Assembly (NCBI GenBank): GCA_015060075.1
Contig: SUZE01000010.1
Coordinates: 1-38,886 of the forward strand
DNA length: 38,886 nt
Source: Rikenellaceae bacterium
Lineage (GTDB): Bacteria > Bacteroidota > Bacteroidia > Bacteroidales > Rikenellaceae
Direction: 5' to 3'
Shown: in pieces, positions 16,616-24,720 of the stretch
How positions within the stretch are numbered: position 1 is the first letter of the stretch
Layout: each line of letters starts with the position of its first letter
Notes under the pieces: generated by a model
What the model saw: the letters and a program-made list of their open reading frames with translations, nothing else
What the model was told of the DNA's origin: nothing
Databases searched by the model: none
Translations under genes and position numbers: made by a program

Positions 16616-17719
16616 CTACTCCTTAATCTGTTTAAGAATTTCGTCTGCTACACGCTCCGCTGCATCGGGCGTAGCCAACTTTGCAATATTCTTCGAGAGT
16701 TTTGCCAACAACGACTCGTCTGACACCATCTTCAATGCAGTCGAAATACCACAATCGGCAGCCTCGGCATCACTGACCATCATCGCCGCACCCTTATCCA
16801 CCAAGGCACGAGCATTCTTGGTCTGATGGTCTTCCGCCACATTTGGCGAAGGAACAAAGAGTGTAGGTTTCTTTGCCAAACACAACTCCGACACCGTACA
16901 TGCACCACTGCGAGAAATTACCACATCGGCAATCTCGTATGCGTAGTCCATACGGTCGATAAACGGCACAAGCGAGATATTTTTCGTAGGATAGTGTGCA
17001 AAAAACTCACGCATCTCCTTCTCGTAGTAGCGTCCTGTCTGCCAAACAACCTGCACGGGAGCCTCACCACCAAGCGTTACAATCCACGACTTCATCATAT
17101 TGTTCAAGGTACGAGTTCCGAGCGAGCCTCCCACAACCAAAATCGTAGGCAACCCCTCCTTCAAGCCGTAATGAGCAAAGGCCTCTTTGCGGTCGATATC
17201 TCCCTTACCAAAGGCGCTGCGCAGAGGATTTCCCGTCAAGACAATCTTCGCCTTGTCGAAGAATCGCTCCATACCTTCGTAAGCCACGCATATTCTTTTG
17301 GCACGACCACCCACAATCTTATTGACCAAACCCGCATACGAGTTCTGCTCCTGAATAATGGTTGGTACGCCCATGCGTTGCGCTACAAATACTATCGGGG
17401 CGCTGGCGTAACCGCCAAAACCAGCCACGACATCGGGCTTAAACTCCTTGATAATGCGGCGAGCCTGATTGAGGCTGCGCAACAGATAGTATGGCAGAGC
17501 AAAGTTCTTCCAAGTGAAACGGCGTTGCAAGCCGACAATAGTCAATCCCTTGATATTGTAGCCCAAATTCGGGATTAAGGTCATCTCCATCTTACCTTCT
17601 GCACCTACAAACAGGATTTCGACATCATCGCCCAAGCGTTTTTTCAACGCCTCGGCAACCGAAACTGCTGGGTAGATATGACCTCCGGTACCACCACCGG
17701 ATAGGATAATTCTCTTCAT
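16616..17719 (-). CDS. murG: UDP-GlcNAc--lipid II synthase (MurG)
   Basis: 367 residues from the ATG at 17719 (MKRIILSGGGTGGHIYPA); an in-frame upstream start adds eight residues with no support. The GGGTGGH loop, the GGSLGTR motif, ISRSGACTVSEL and the P-rich nucleotide-binding loop VPSPNVAEDHQTKNA are as in GT28 MurG. It transfers GlcNAc to lipid I on the inner face of the membrane. It is the first gene of the murG-to-birA run, with a consensus promoter 38-68 bp upstream. Confidence 0.96.
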   Translation of the reverse strand: MKRIILSGGGTGGHIYPAVSVAEALKKRLGDDVEILFVGAEGKMEMTLIPNLGYNIKGLTIVGLQRRFTWKNFALPYYLLRSLNQARRIIKEFKPDVVAGFGGYASAPIVFVAQRMGVPTIIQEQNSYAGLVNKIVGGRAKRICVAYEGMERFFDKAKIVLTGNPLRSAFGKGDIDRKEAFAHYGLKEGLPTILVVGGSLGTRTLNNMMKSWIVTLGGEAPVQVVWQTGRYYEKEMREFFAHYPTKNISLVPFIDRMDYAYEIADVVISRSGACTVSELCLAKKPTLFVPSPNVAEDHQTKNARALVDKGAAMMVSDAEAADCGISTALKMVSDESLLAKLSKNIAKLATPDAAERVADEILKQIKE

Positions 17720-17756
17720 TTTTTGGCGTTTTTGTGACAACACTCCTAATAAACCA

Positions 17757-17787
17757 CAAATTTATGGATAATTCTGCGAACTACAAA
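17757..17787 (-). promoter_or_regulatory. Bacteroidetes-type promoter of the murG run
   Basis: On the minus strand TTTG (complement of 17784-17787), a 19-base spacer and TAAATTTG (complement of 17757-17764) match the consensus exactly. It lies directly after the nuclease-array terminator and 38 bp before the murG start. Confidence 0.75.
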
Positions 17788-17792
17788 AGAAA

Positions 17793-17822
17793 AGCGCAGT
17801 GAAATTAAAATTTCACTACGCT
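17793..17822 (-). terminator. Terminator of the nuclease array
   Basis: A 14-bp stem with one mismatch (17793-17806 with 17809-17822, AGCGCAGTGAAATT type). On the minus strand it is followed by TTTTCTTTT. It begins about 24 bp after the last array gene and separates the array from the murG promoter. The plus strand also has a T-rich tail. Confidence 0.8.
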
Positions 17823-17845
17823 ATTTTTGTTTGGGCGAAAATTCG

Positions 17846-18634
17846 CTACTTCAAATTCTCGTTCAGAAGTGCCGCCAAACGGCAACTTGCTTTGATAAGC
17901 ATATCGTAACTTACATCCTCCCTCATCATATAGTCCATATATGACACAGTCACATCTGGCTTACAAATTTCAAGATAGTGTGCTGCAATTTTTCCATTAT
18001 CGGTTGCCCAATCGGCAAGCGTACCCTTTGTGAACTCTGCATATCTATTGTCCAGACAAAGTTTCATATCGTATGCTCGATATGCAGCCGAAAAACCACT
18101 CGGATAGTTGAAGCCACTCCAAGTCTTCGACCATCTCGCCTTCGCCGTAGAGTCCTTCTTTTTGCCATACTCTGCAACAATACGTAGATACTCAAAATCA
18201 TATTTAGAGTGTGGAATTTTGTCAATACGGATGTTCGAAAGGCAGTGCATATCACACATTAAATTTATGATTGTACGCAACGCAGCCGTAACCTTCTCTG
18301 GTAATTGCGACTCGTGAGCCTTAACCACCTTCAAGGCGTCATTAATAGCGGCATAAGCATCACCCTCCTTACACTTTTTAGGTTTTAGTTTTTTGTCGAG
18401 ATGCAAGTAATGAATCTCCTTGGAATGGGTTGCGATATTTGTCTTTTCGAGGGCATAGAGATACTGAACATCATCGTTATACTTGTATCCAAGATACTTA
18501 TCCACAACGTTCTTTGCTTCAGGTGTCAAGTGCTGGCTTGCCAAAATTACAGCAGCCTCATCACACACCTTATTCCACGCATTCGCCATCAATGCGGTGA
18601 ATGCAAACGCCAACAACAAAAATATCTTTTTCAT
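17846..18634 (-). CDS. S1/P1-nuclease-like protein, B type (array gene 11, last)
   Basis: 262 residues. Signal peptide ends MANA, so mature Trp is residue 1. Fold signature kept (LTPEAKNVVDKYLG, IINLMCDMHCLSN, ASCRLAALLNENLK). Against the S1/P1 zinc ligands: His6 is Asp (WNKVCD), the His of IH-x3-D is Asn, the central Asp is kept, the His six after it is Asn, and the HxxxD pair is absent (SKTWS). It is therefore probably not a normal three-zinc nuclease. It starts 5 bp after its A partner at 18640-19470. Its 3' end closely matches the fragment at 19641-19700. A periplasmic partner or regulator of the A protein is inference. Confidence 0.75.
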   Translation of the reverse strand: MKKIFLLLAFAFTALMANAWNKVCDEAAVILASQHLTPEAKNVVDKYLGYKYNDDVQYLYALEKTNIATHSKEIHYLHLDKKLKPKKCKEGDAYAAINDALKVVKAHESQLPEKVTAALRTIINLMCDMHCLSNIRIDKIPHSKYDFEYLRIVAEYGKKKDSTAKARWSKTWSGFNYPSGFSAAYRAYDMKLCLDNRYAEFTKGTLADWATDNGKIAAHYLEICKPDVTVSYMDYMMREDVSYDMLIKASCRLAALLNENLK

Positions 18635-18639
18635 AATTA

Positions 18640-19470
18640 CTACTCGTTATATATTTTAATGTTACCATCTGAAAAGATTGTATTCAATACATAAGCAAGG
18701 CGGTATCCTCCCATCAAGATAGCCTCGTTTGTTAAGGCAGTCGAAACCGCCTTCTGTTCCTTCGTCATCTTGGATACATCCATACCCTCGGTAGTAATTT
18801 CGTGTGCGCGATGTCCCAACTTCACAATATCACGTCCCCAATCTTCGACAGTGCCACTTTGCCACGCAGCCGCCTGCTCTGGCGATACTTTATCTACTAA
18901 TGTAGCAAATTTCTCATAAGTCCATTTTCCGCGACCTTGCCAGGTCAGAGAACCGTCCCAATAGCGATGGAAAGCCAACTTCTTGCCCTTATTGGCGAGG
19001 CTGTACCTGTAATGAGGAAATATCTCTTTCGGGAAGTTTATATGACACGGGCAATGCATATCTCCTACATAGTGTATCATATTGATAAGTCGCTGGCGTA
19101 CAACCGAATCAGGCAAATTCTTATACTTACCATCACCCAACTCTGCAAGGGCTTTCACAAGGTGTCCCATAACGCGACCCGGAAATTTACTGCTCTTCAT
19201 ATTGTAATTGACGCCATCTTCCATAGCCATTCCTGTATGCCAGCTATTTACTCGTCTGAATTTTGTAGAAAATTTCCAAGCGTCCATCCACGAAGCATAG
19301 TACGGAAGGGTGTGTTTGAGATAGTAATGAGCCTTCTTCTTTGCCTCGGGTGTGAGGTGTTGTTCTGCAATGTAGGCAGTGGTTCCGTGGGCTTGATTGC
19401 CCCACGCTTTTGCGTTATAAACACCTAATGTACTCACAAAAGCAATCGTAATAATTAAGACTTTTTTCAT
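18640..19470 (-). CDS. S1/P1 nuclease, A type, intact zinc site
   Basis: 276 residues. The signal peptide ends NAKA just before the Trp that must be the mature N-terminus in this family. All nine zinc ligands are visible: WGNQAH (Trp1, His6), SWMD (Asp), NSWH (His), IHYVGD (His, Asp), CPCH (His) and HRYWD (His, Asp). S1/P1 enzymes are secreted zinc enzymes that cut single-stranded DNA or RNA and 3'-nucleotides; some relatives are phospholipases, so the substrate is open. No lipobox or C-terminal sorting domain, so a periplasmic location is likely. Its upstream gap (322 bp) is the longest in the array and carries duplicated gene fragments. Confidence 0.88.
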   Translation of the reverse strand: MKKVLIITIAFVSTLGVYNAKAWGNQAHGTTAYIAEQHLTPEAKKKAHYYLKHTLPYYASWMDAWKFSTKFRRVNSWHTGMAMEDGVNYNMKSSKFPGRVMGHLVKALAELGDGKYKNLPDSVVRQRLINMIHYVGDMHCPCHINFPKEIFPHYRYSLANKGKKLAFHRYWDGSLTWQGRGKWTYEKFATLVDKVSPEQAAAWQSGTVEDWGRDIVKLGHRAHEITTEGMDVSKMTKEQKAVSTALTNEAILMGGYRLAYVLNTIFSDGNIKIYNE

Positions 19471-19485
19471 AATAGCATTGATTTA

Positions 19486-19546
19486 TTATTTCAGGATTGC
19501 ATTCAACAATACCGCAATACGGATATGCTGCACAAGCAAGGCATGC
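19486..19546 (-). pseudogene. 3'-end fragment of a B-type gene, frameshifted
   Basis: On the minus strand these 61 bases follow the final codons of the B gene ending at 19793 (A-C-L-A-x-A-A-Y ... I-A-V-L-L-N) closely to a TAA stop. One extra C after the Tyr codon breaks the frame. It lies in the gap upstream of the A gene at 18640-19470. Confidence 0.65.
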
Positions 19547-19553
19547 CATTTCA

Positions 19554-19612
19554 GTCGCCTATGCGACTCCAAGTCCCCCTTTTACAAAGGGGGATTTAGG
19601 GGGAATGTCAAT
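19554..19612. repeat. Double-hairpin dispersed repeat, copy 1
   Basis: Stem GTCGC-ctat-GCGAC (19554-19567), then CCCCCTTT-tac-AAAGGGGG (19575-19593), then GATTTAGGGGGAATGTCAATA. Copy 2 at 19708-19766 shares almost all of it; the first loop differs while both stems are kept. It resembles small palindromic elements common in Bacteroidetes gaps. Confidence 0.75.
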
Positions 19613-19640
19613 ACCCTGCACATGGCTTGTCGAAACTGTT

Positions 19641-19700
19641 CTATTTCAAGTTCTCGTTCAGAAGTGCCGCTATGCGGTATGCTGCACGAGCAAGGCAAGC
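19641..19700 (-). pseudogene. 3'-end fragment of a B-type gene, frame intact
   Basis: Sixty bases read ACLARAAYRIAALLNENLK plus TAG on the minus strand. The last 30 bases nearly match the 3' end of the B gene at 17846-18634 rather than that of its immediate neighbour. There is no start, so it is not expressed on its own. Confidence 0.7.
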
Positions 19701-19707
19701 CAATTTA

Positions 19708-19766
19708 GTCGCTCGGCGACTCCAAGTCCCCCTTTTACAAAGGGGGATTTAGGGGGAATGTCAATA
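19708..19766. repeat. Double-hairpin dispersed repeat, copy 2
   Basis: GTCGC-tcg-GCGAC (19708-19720) and CCCCCTTT-tac-AAAGGGGG (19728-19746), 154 bp after copy 1. With the gene fragments it forms a tandem unit of about 154 bp. Confidence 0.75.
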
Positions 19767-19792
19767 CTTTGCATATGGCGTACGGCAAAAAC

Positions 19793-20596
19793 CTATTTCA
19801 GGTTTGAATTCAACAATACCGCAATACGATATGCTGCACGAGCAAGGCATTCCATATGCAATGCTTCGTGCTCTTGCACTGTCTTGTGGATAAAGCGGCC
19901 CTCCTCCTTCTCCAATCTGTCGTAAACACCCTTGGTGTATGTACCGATATCGGTAGCCCAATCTTGGAGCGTTCCGGCAGAGAACTCCGCCTTCTTATCA
20001 CCATACATGCAGACGATATCCTCCGACCACATCTGCGGTGAATAGACATTGTTTCCGTGGAAAGTTTGATAACGATATGTCCAAAGTTTTTTCCACGAAT
20101 ACTCAAACCATTTGATTGGACGATTTGCTACCGAGCACTGCGAAATATAGAGTTTGAAATCGGTTCCCGACTTCGGAATATCCTCGATTACCACATTCGA
20201 GAGGTTGTGCATATCGATAACCAAATTCATCACCGTCTGGATAGCAAAACTAACCTTCGACTTATCATACAACTCACGGTTGCGAATAACCTCCAATGCC
20301 TTATCTATCTGCACCAAAGCATCATTCTCATCTTTTGCCGCATGTTTCAAATTCTGGTCAAGATGGAGTGTGTGCCAACCCTCTGTTTCGAGGTGACGGC
20401 CATTACGGCGATGCCATGCGAGATGGTTCGATGGTCTGGTGTGGTCTTTGCCCACATACTCTGTTACCAAATTGTGCGTTTCGGGAGAGTAACTTTGTGA
20501 AGCAACCAGCAAAACCGCCTTATCATAGTTTGTACTCCATGCTTTTGCCGAAAGTGTTGCTGCAACGAGCAACACAGCCAATATAATCTTTTTCAT
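19793..20596 (-). CDS. S1/P1-nuclease-like protein, B type
   Basis: 267 residues. Signal peptide ends LSAKA, mature Trp1 kept. His6 is Asp (WSTNYD), the pattern also seen in the B genes at 17846 and 21427. The early His survives (GWHTLHLD), but the next is Asn (VMNLVID), the Asp is kept, the following His is Asn (MHNLSN) and the HxxxD pair is KKLWT. Fold features kept: GTLQDWATDIG and CLARAAYRIAVLLNSNLK. A Shine-Dalgarno-like AAGGAG precedes the start. It is 5 bp after its A partner at 20602-21399. Zinc site 2 appears lost; a binding or regulatory role is inference. Confidence 0.75.
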   Translation of the reverse strand: MKKIILAVLLVAATLSAKAWSTNYDKAVLLVASQSYSPETHNLVTEYVGKDHTRPSNHLAWHRRNGRHLETEGWHTLHLDQNLKHAAKDENDALVQIDKALEVIRNRELYDKSKVSFAIQTVMNLVIDMHNLSNVVIEDIPKSGTDFKLYISQCSVANRPIKWFEYSWKKLWTYRYQTFHGNNVYSPQMWSEDIVCMYGDKKAEFSAGTLQDWATDIGTYTKGVYDRLEKEEGRFIHKTVQEHEALHMECLARAAYRIAVLLNSNLK

Positions 20597-20601
20597 AATT
20601 T

Positions 20602-21399
20602 TTACTCCTTAAAAATTTCGGTCAATACTCCTGCCAAGCGGTATGCTGCTCGTTGCACCTGCTTATCTACGATTGCATGAACGGTGGCAACATCCTCCTC
20701 GCTCATTTTCGAGATATCTGTACCTTCCGGCATTGCAGGGAAACAGTATTTACGCCATACATCGGCAGTCTCCTGTGTCCAATCGTAGGCGGTACCTTTC
20801 TGAATCTTTTTTGCCTTCTTTGGCGAGAGAAGCTGCATATTTTCGAAATGCTTCTCTGCTGTCCACTTACCACGGCGGAATGCAATAGAACCGTCCCAGA
20901 AGCCGTGAGGACTACGTTTTTTGCCTTTATTCAAAAGGTTGTAGTGGAATTGAGGGTGCGACTTCTTGCTCCAACGAACATGCACAGGGCAATGGTGGTC
21001 ACCAACCATGTGGATAAGGTACTGCAAGTTGATTTTCACCAACGAGTCGGACATAGTTTTGTATGCACCGTTAGCCATCTCCTTGCGGATACGCTCAATA
21101 TGGTAGGCACCCGTAGTCGGTTTACCTACAACAACTTTGTTCTTAGCGTCAATATTTGTACTATGCCACTTGTCGCACACAGTGTACGGTTCAATCGAAC
21201 GCGCCTGGTCCATCCATGTTGCATAGAACGGAATTGAGGCTTTGAGATAGTGACGACACTTAGCCTTCACCTCAGGGTCGAGAAGTCGCTCGGCATTATA
21301 GGCGATTACCGCATGACCGACATTTTCCCAAGCCATTGCTCTTTCGGTGGTAAAAAACGCCATTACCACAAGAGCCACTTTCAGAAATTTTTGTTTCAT
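20602..21399 (-). CDS. S1/P1 nuclease, A type, intact zinc site
   Basis: 265 residues. Signal peptide ends ERAMA before the mature Trp. Ligands in order: WENVGH, TWMD, KWH, IHMVGD, CPVH, HGFWD, all nine present. It is basic and Lys-rich in the middle (RWSKKSHPQFHYN, NKGKKRS), which would suit an anionic polymer such as nucleic acid. It keeps the HYLKASIPFYATWMD block shared by all A copies. The A gene is followed by a B gene 5 bp later. Exported and probably periplasmic. Confidence 0.88.
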   Translation of the reverse strand: MKQKFLKVALVVMAFFTTERAMAWENVGHAVIAYNAERLLDPEVKAKCRHYLKASIPFYATWMDQARSIEPYTVCDKWHSTNIDAKNKVVVGKPTTGAYHIERIRKEMANGAYKTMSDSLVKINLQYLIHMVGDHHCPVHVRWSKKSHPQFHYNLLNKGKKRSPHGFWDGSIAFRRGKWTAEKHFENMQLLSPKKAKKIQKGTAYDWTQETADVWRKYCFPAMPEGTDISKMSEEDVATVHAIVDKQVQRAAYRLAGVLTEIFKE

Positions 21400-21426
21400 A
21401 ACAGATTAGTATTTACTATTTGGTTA

Positions 21427-22218
21427 TTATTTTATTGCCCCATTCAACAATGCAGCGATACGGCATGAAGCACGAGCTACACCTGCGAGGAACACCTCTT
21501 CATTCTCGGCATGAGCCTGGCGAGAGAGGTAGCAATCAGGACCTGCCCACGAATAGAGAGGTTGCACCACCTTACCCATATCGGTAGCCCAATCACGCAC
21601 TGTTCCTGCTTGATACTGCTCCTTGTAGCGACCATGACACACCTTCAAATCGCGAATGTGCATCTCGGCAGACCACGCCGAATGGAAGACCGAAAATCCA
21701 TACGACCAGAGGTGCTTCCACTTGCGGGTTTTGAATTTTTCTCTCTTTCCATATCCACCCGCCGACTGCTGGAATTCGAAATCCTCCTTAGAGTATGGGA
21801 ACTCTTCGAGATATACATTGCCGACATTATGCATATCGATAGTCAATTCAATAATCTTGTGTATAGCAAATGCAACCTCCTCTTCACTCTTCGATGCACG
21901 GTTTTTAACGACCTCAACAGCATTTTCGAGTTGTGCAATGGCATTTTTATCGTCATTAACAACAGGTTTCAAATACATATCGAGCGATATAGTACGCCAA
22001 TCTGCCGTTTCAAGCAGTTGTCCCTTCTTGCGAGCCGCCTCAAAGGTCTGTACCTGTGTACGAATATTCTCACCGAGATACTTCTTTACCTCAGTTTGAG
22101 CCTCAGGTGTGAGGTTTTCGTAAGCCCAAAGCCATGCCGCTTGGTCATAAATCCAATTCCACGCCTGCGCTGTATATACACCCATTACGAGGGCAAGTGT
22201 CAAAAATATCTTTTTCAT
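21427..22218 (-). CDS. S1/P1-nuclease-like protein, B type
   Basis: 263 residues. Signal peptide ends YTAQA, mature Trp1 kept. His6 is Asp (WNWIYD). The early WH is WR (ADWRTISLD), the next His is Glu (IIELTID), the Asp is kept, the following His is Asn (MHNVGN) and the last pair is KHLWS. Five of the nine ligands are therefore lost or replaced at clearly alignable positions, making it one of the most degraded copies, yet the reading frame and the GTVRDWATDMG and RASCRIAALLNGAIK blocks are intact, so it is unlikely to be a decaying gene. A strong GGGAGGAG precedes the ATG. It is 14 bp after its A partner. Confidence 0.75.
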   Translation of the reverse strand: MKKIFLTLALVMGVYTAQAWNWIYDQAAWLWAYENLTPEAQTEVKKYLGENIRTQVQTFEAARKKGQLLETADWRTISLDMYLKPVVNDDKNAIAQLENAVEVVKNRASKSEEEVAFAIHKIIELTIDMHNVGNVYLEEFPYSKEDFEFQQSAGGYGKREKFKTRKWKHLWSYGFSVFHSAWSAEMHIRDLKVCHGRYKEQYQAGTVRDWATDMGKVVQPLYSWAGPDCYLSRQAHAENEEVFLAGVARASCRIAALLNGAIK

Positions 22219-22232
22219 AACTATACTCCTCC

Positions 22233-23021
22233 CTATTTCTTAAAAATCTGATTCATTACATACGCCAAACGATAACCGGCCTTTACAGCCTCCTCATCGC
22301 ATATACGGCGCATCTCCTCACGAGTTTTCTTTGAATATTTCTGCTTATTCGAGCCGGCAGGAGTGAGTTCAAATGTCTGCTCGGCATGCGGAAGACTTGT
22401 TACCGCCCACTTAAACGGATTGCCTTTGCATATCTTCTTTATCTCCTTCTCAGAGAGAGTCGCCATCTTGTCGGCATAGTAACTTGCTGTCCACTTCTTG
22501 CGACCATATTGAATAGCATCTACATCCCAAACCTTGTGGAAACTCTCCTTCTTGCCCTTGTTATTGGTAAGGTGATAGTAATACTGCGGATGCGATTTCT
22601 TTGGCCATACATTATGCCCCGGACAGTGCATATCGGCAACCAAATGAATCAGATACAACAAGTTGAGTCGCACCTGCTCTTTCGGCAGCTTATGATAGTT
22701 CTTCATCTCGCGCCAAATGCGGTCGGTCTGATATGCTGCACACTTTTCGTTAAGAACATCAACTGCACCATTCTCGTCCATCCAGTTGCTATGCCACTTA
22801 CCCGAAGGACGATATGGGTCGGTGTAACGATACTGGTCCATCCAAATTGCATAGAATGGAAGCGAGTGGTTCAAATAATAATGAATCTTCTCACGTGCCT
22901 GCGGTGTCAAATTACGCTCTGCAATTTCAGTAATGGCAGAGTGAGCAAAGCCACCCCAAGCCATTGCGCTATTCACGGATAATACCGCAAATGAGATAAT
23001 TAAAACAATAAGTTTTTTCAT
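22233..23021 (-). CDS. S1/P1 nuclease, A type, intact zinc site
   Basis: 262 residues. Signal peptide ends NSAMA, then mature WGGFAH. The other ligands follow: IWMD, KWHS, IHLVAD, CPGH and HKVWD. The block LTPQAREKIHYYLNHSLPFY matches the other A copies. It starts 40 bp after the B gene at 23062 and is followed 14 bp later by its own B partner. The family activity is zinc-dependent cleavage of single-stranded nucleic acid; the substrate here is untested. Confidence 0.88.
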   Translation of the reverse strand: MKKLIVLIISFAVLSVNSAMAWGGFAHSAITEIAERNLTPQAREKIHYYLNHSLPFYAIWMDQYRYTDPYRPSGKWHSNWMDENGAVDVLNEKCAAYQTDRIWREMKNYHKLPKEQVRLNLLYLIHLVADMHCPGHNVWPKKSHPQYYYHLTNNKGKKESFHKVWDVDAIQYGRKKWTASYYADKMATLSEKEIKKICKGNPFKWAVTSLPHAEQTFELTPAGSNKQKYSKKTREEMRRICDEEAVKAGYRLAYVMNQIFKK

Positions 23022-23061
23022 TGTGTTAGTTTTTATTGGTTTACACTGAATAATTGACGTA

Positions 23062-23871
23062 TTACTGCTGTTGTGCCAAATAGTCCAACATTGTAGCTAA
23101 GCGATAGCCTAACTTCGCCATCATCTCGAAGTAGAAATCCTCCAAATCGTTGCGCTGAATACGCGACATCTCATAGTCCGGCACCGCCCACTTATAAATC
23201 TCATTAGCCGTTCTTCCGACATCGGCAGCCCAATCGTACAACGAACCTGCCGCATACTCCTTCGCCTTTGCGCCATAAGCCAACTCGTAGTCATCAGCCC
23301 ACATTGTACCTGTCATACCGTTATGGCTACCGCTATACACATTCCAAAAGCGCGACCACTCTACTTGAAACTTACGCTTATTGTACTTCGGTGTATCTCC
23401 ACTGTAACGCCATATCTTAAAATCCTGCATCGAGTGAGGTACGCTCTCCAAACGGACATGTCCGATATTGTGCATATCGCACATCAAGTTGATGATTGTA
23501 CGCAGAGCATTCACAACCTCCGCACGCTCTCTACCCTCTCGGTCACGAACAACAGCCATCGACTCCTCAATCTTTGCGATAAGGTCATCGCCCTCTCGCT
23601 TCATCGGGCGAAAATTTTTGTCGAGATAGAGGAAATGTATATCGTTGGAGTGACTCGCCTGATTCTTTTTTTCGAGGTAGTAGAGATACTGCACATCCTC
23701 GTAGAAACTTTGACCAAGAAAACTCTTCACAAACGCCTTTCCATCCTCCGACAGGTGTCGTTGTGCAAGAATCATTGAACCTTCAAACACTCGTTTGGTC
23801 GAAGGACCTGTCTGTGCACTAACACAATAGACAGCAAACACAGACAACATAAATAGTATCAGCCTCTTCAT
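23062..23871 (-). CDS. S1/P1-nuclease-like protein, B type, no mature Trp
   Basis: 269 residues. Signal peptide probably ends YCVSA, giving mature QTGPSTK; both Trp1 and His6 are missing. IHFLYLD keeps one His, IINLMCD has Asn for His but keeps Asp, MHNIGH keeps the following His, and the last pair is SRFWN. Strongly similar to the B gene at 17846 (QHLS/T, DVQYLY-LEK, IHxLxLDK, ALRTIINLMCDMH), suggesting these two share a recent ancestor despite being about 5 kb apart. It is the second B in a row after the one at 23896-24702, breaking strict alternation. Confidence 0.75.
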   Translation of the reverse strand: MKRLILFMLSVFAVYCVSAQTGPSTKRVFEGSMILAQRHLSEDGKAFVKSFLGQSFYEDVQYLYYLEKKNQASHSNDIHFLYLDKNFRPMKREGDDLIAKIEESMAVVRDREGRERAEVVNALRTIINLMCDMHNIGHVRLESVPHSMQDFKIWRYSGDTPKYNKRKFQVEWSRFWNVYSGSHNGMTGTMWADDYELAYGAKAKEYAAGSLYDWAADVGRTANEIYKWAVPDYEMSRIQRNDLEDFYFEMMAKLGYRLATMLDYLAQQQ

Positions 23872-23895
23872 ATCAAAAATATTTATTAATGTTTT

Positions 23896-24702
23896 TTATT
23901 TAAAAATATCATTCAAGAGTGCAGCCAAGCGATATGATGCCTTTGCCATGCATCGAGTATGGACTGTCTCCTGTCGTTCGTTCATCTGTGCAGGCACAAC
24001 CTCCCCGGGTTGAAATATTTCGAGCGCACGAACAACATCTTCACCCACATTCTCTACCCAAAAACGAGGGGTACCCTTCTCGTACTCTGCCTTCTTCTCA
24101 TTAGCAAATATATCGATATCATCACCATGGTACTGCGGAGTAAAAAAGGTATAGCGGGACACAAATCTACTCTCCCACAGTTTATACCAACTCGAATTAT
24201 AGGTCTTACTGCAATAGAAACCTTTTCCTTCTGCCGTAAGTTCGTTCCAAGTCTTATAGGTAAAGCCCTTTGTAGCCTCATTGCCATCGATACGAATATG
24301 TGCTATACAGTGCAAATCGCCCACAAGATGAATTACCGTACGAAGCGAAGCCTGAACAAGCGAATCGCTATGATTAGTGCGGTTGCGCAACACATCGATA
24401 GCCTTTTCAAGTTGTACCACACCATCATTTTCAGCCGTAGTGGTCGATTTACCATTTGCATCGAGTGTAGTAATATGCCAATCTTTCGTATAGGCATACT
24501 CGGGCTTCTTGCGAAGAGTATTCAACCAGAATGATGCTCTGACCATATCGGTTTTCAAGATAGCCTTAACCTCTTTTTTCGCATTATCGGTGAGATATTT
24601 ATCTGCCAATGCCGCTATTGATTGATGTCCAAATGTAGTAAATGCCAACGCTTCACCCACCATCAAAATTGAAACCGATATCAATATTATAATCTTTTTC
24701 AT
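23896..24702 (-). CDS. S1/P1-nuclease-like protein, partly degraded zinc site
   Basis: 268 residues from the ATG at 24702, which has GGAGG nine bases upstream; an ATG five codons earlier is also possible. Signal peptide ends GEALA, mature Phe replaces Trp1. It keeps His6 (FTTFGH), WH (DWHI), His and Asp (IHLVGD) and the following His (HCIAH), but the first Asp is Asn (FWLN) and the last pair is YKLWE. It thus lies between A and B types. Overall layout (LDANGKS, A-S-Y-R-L-A-A-L-L end) is B-like. It could bind fewer zinc ions, or show how B copies arise from A copies. Confidence 0.75.
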   Translation of the reverse strand: MKKIIILISVSILMVGEALAFTTFGHQSIAALADKYLTDNAKKEVKAILKTDMVRASFWLNTLRKKPEYAYTKDWHITTLDANGKSTTTAENDGVVQLEKAIDVLRNRTNHSDSLVQASLRTVIHLVGDLHCIAHIRIDGNEATKGFTYKTWNELTAEGKGFYCSKTYNSSWYKLWESRFVSRYTFFTPQYHGDDIDIFANEKKAEYEKGTPRFWVENVGEDVVRALEIFQPGEVVPAQMNERQETVHTRCMAKASYRLAALLNDIFK

Positions 24703-24720
24703 AGAAATATCCTCCATCTA

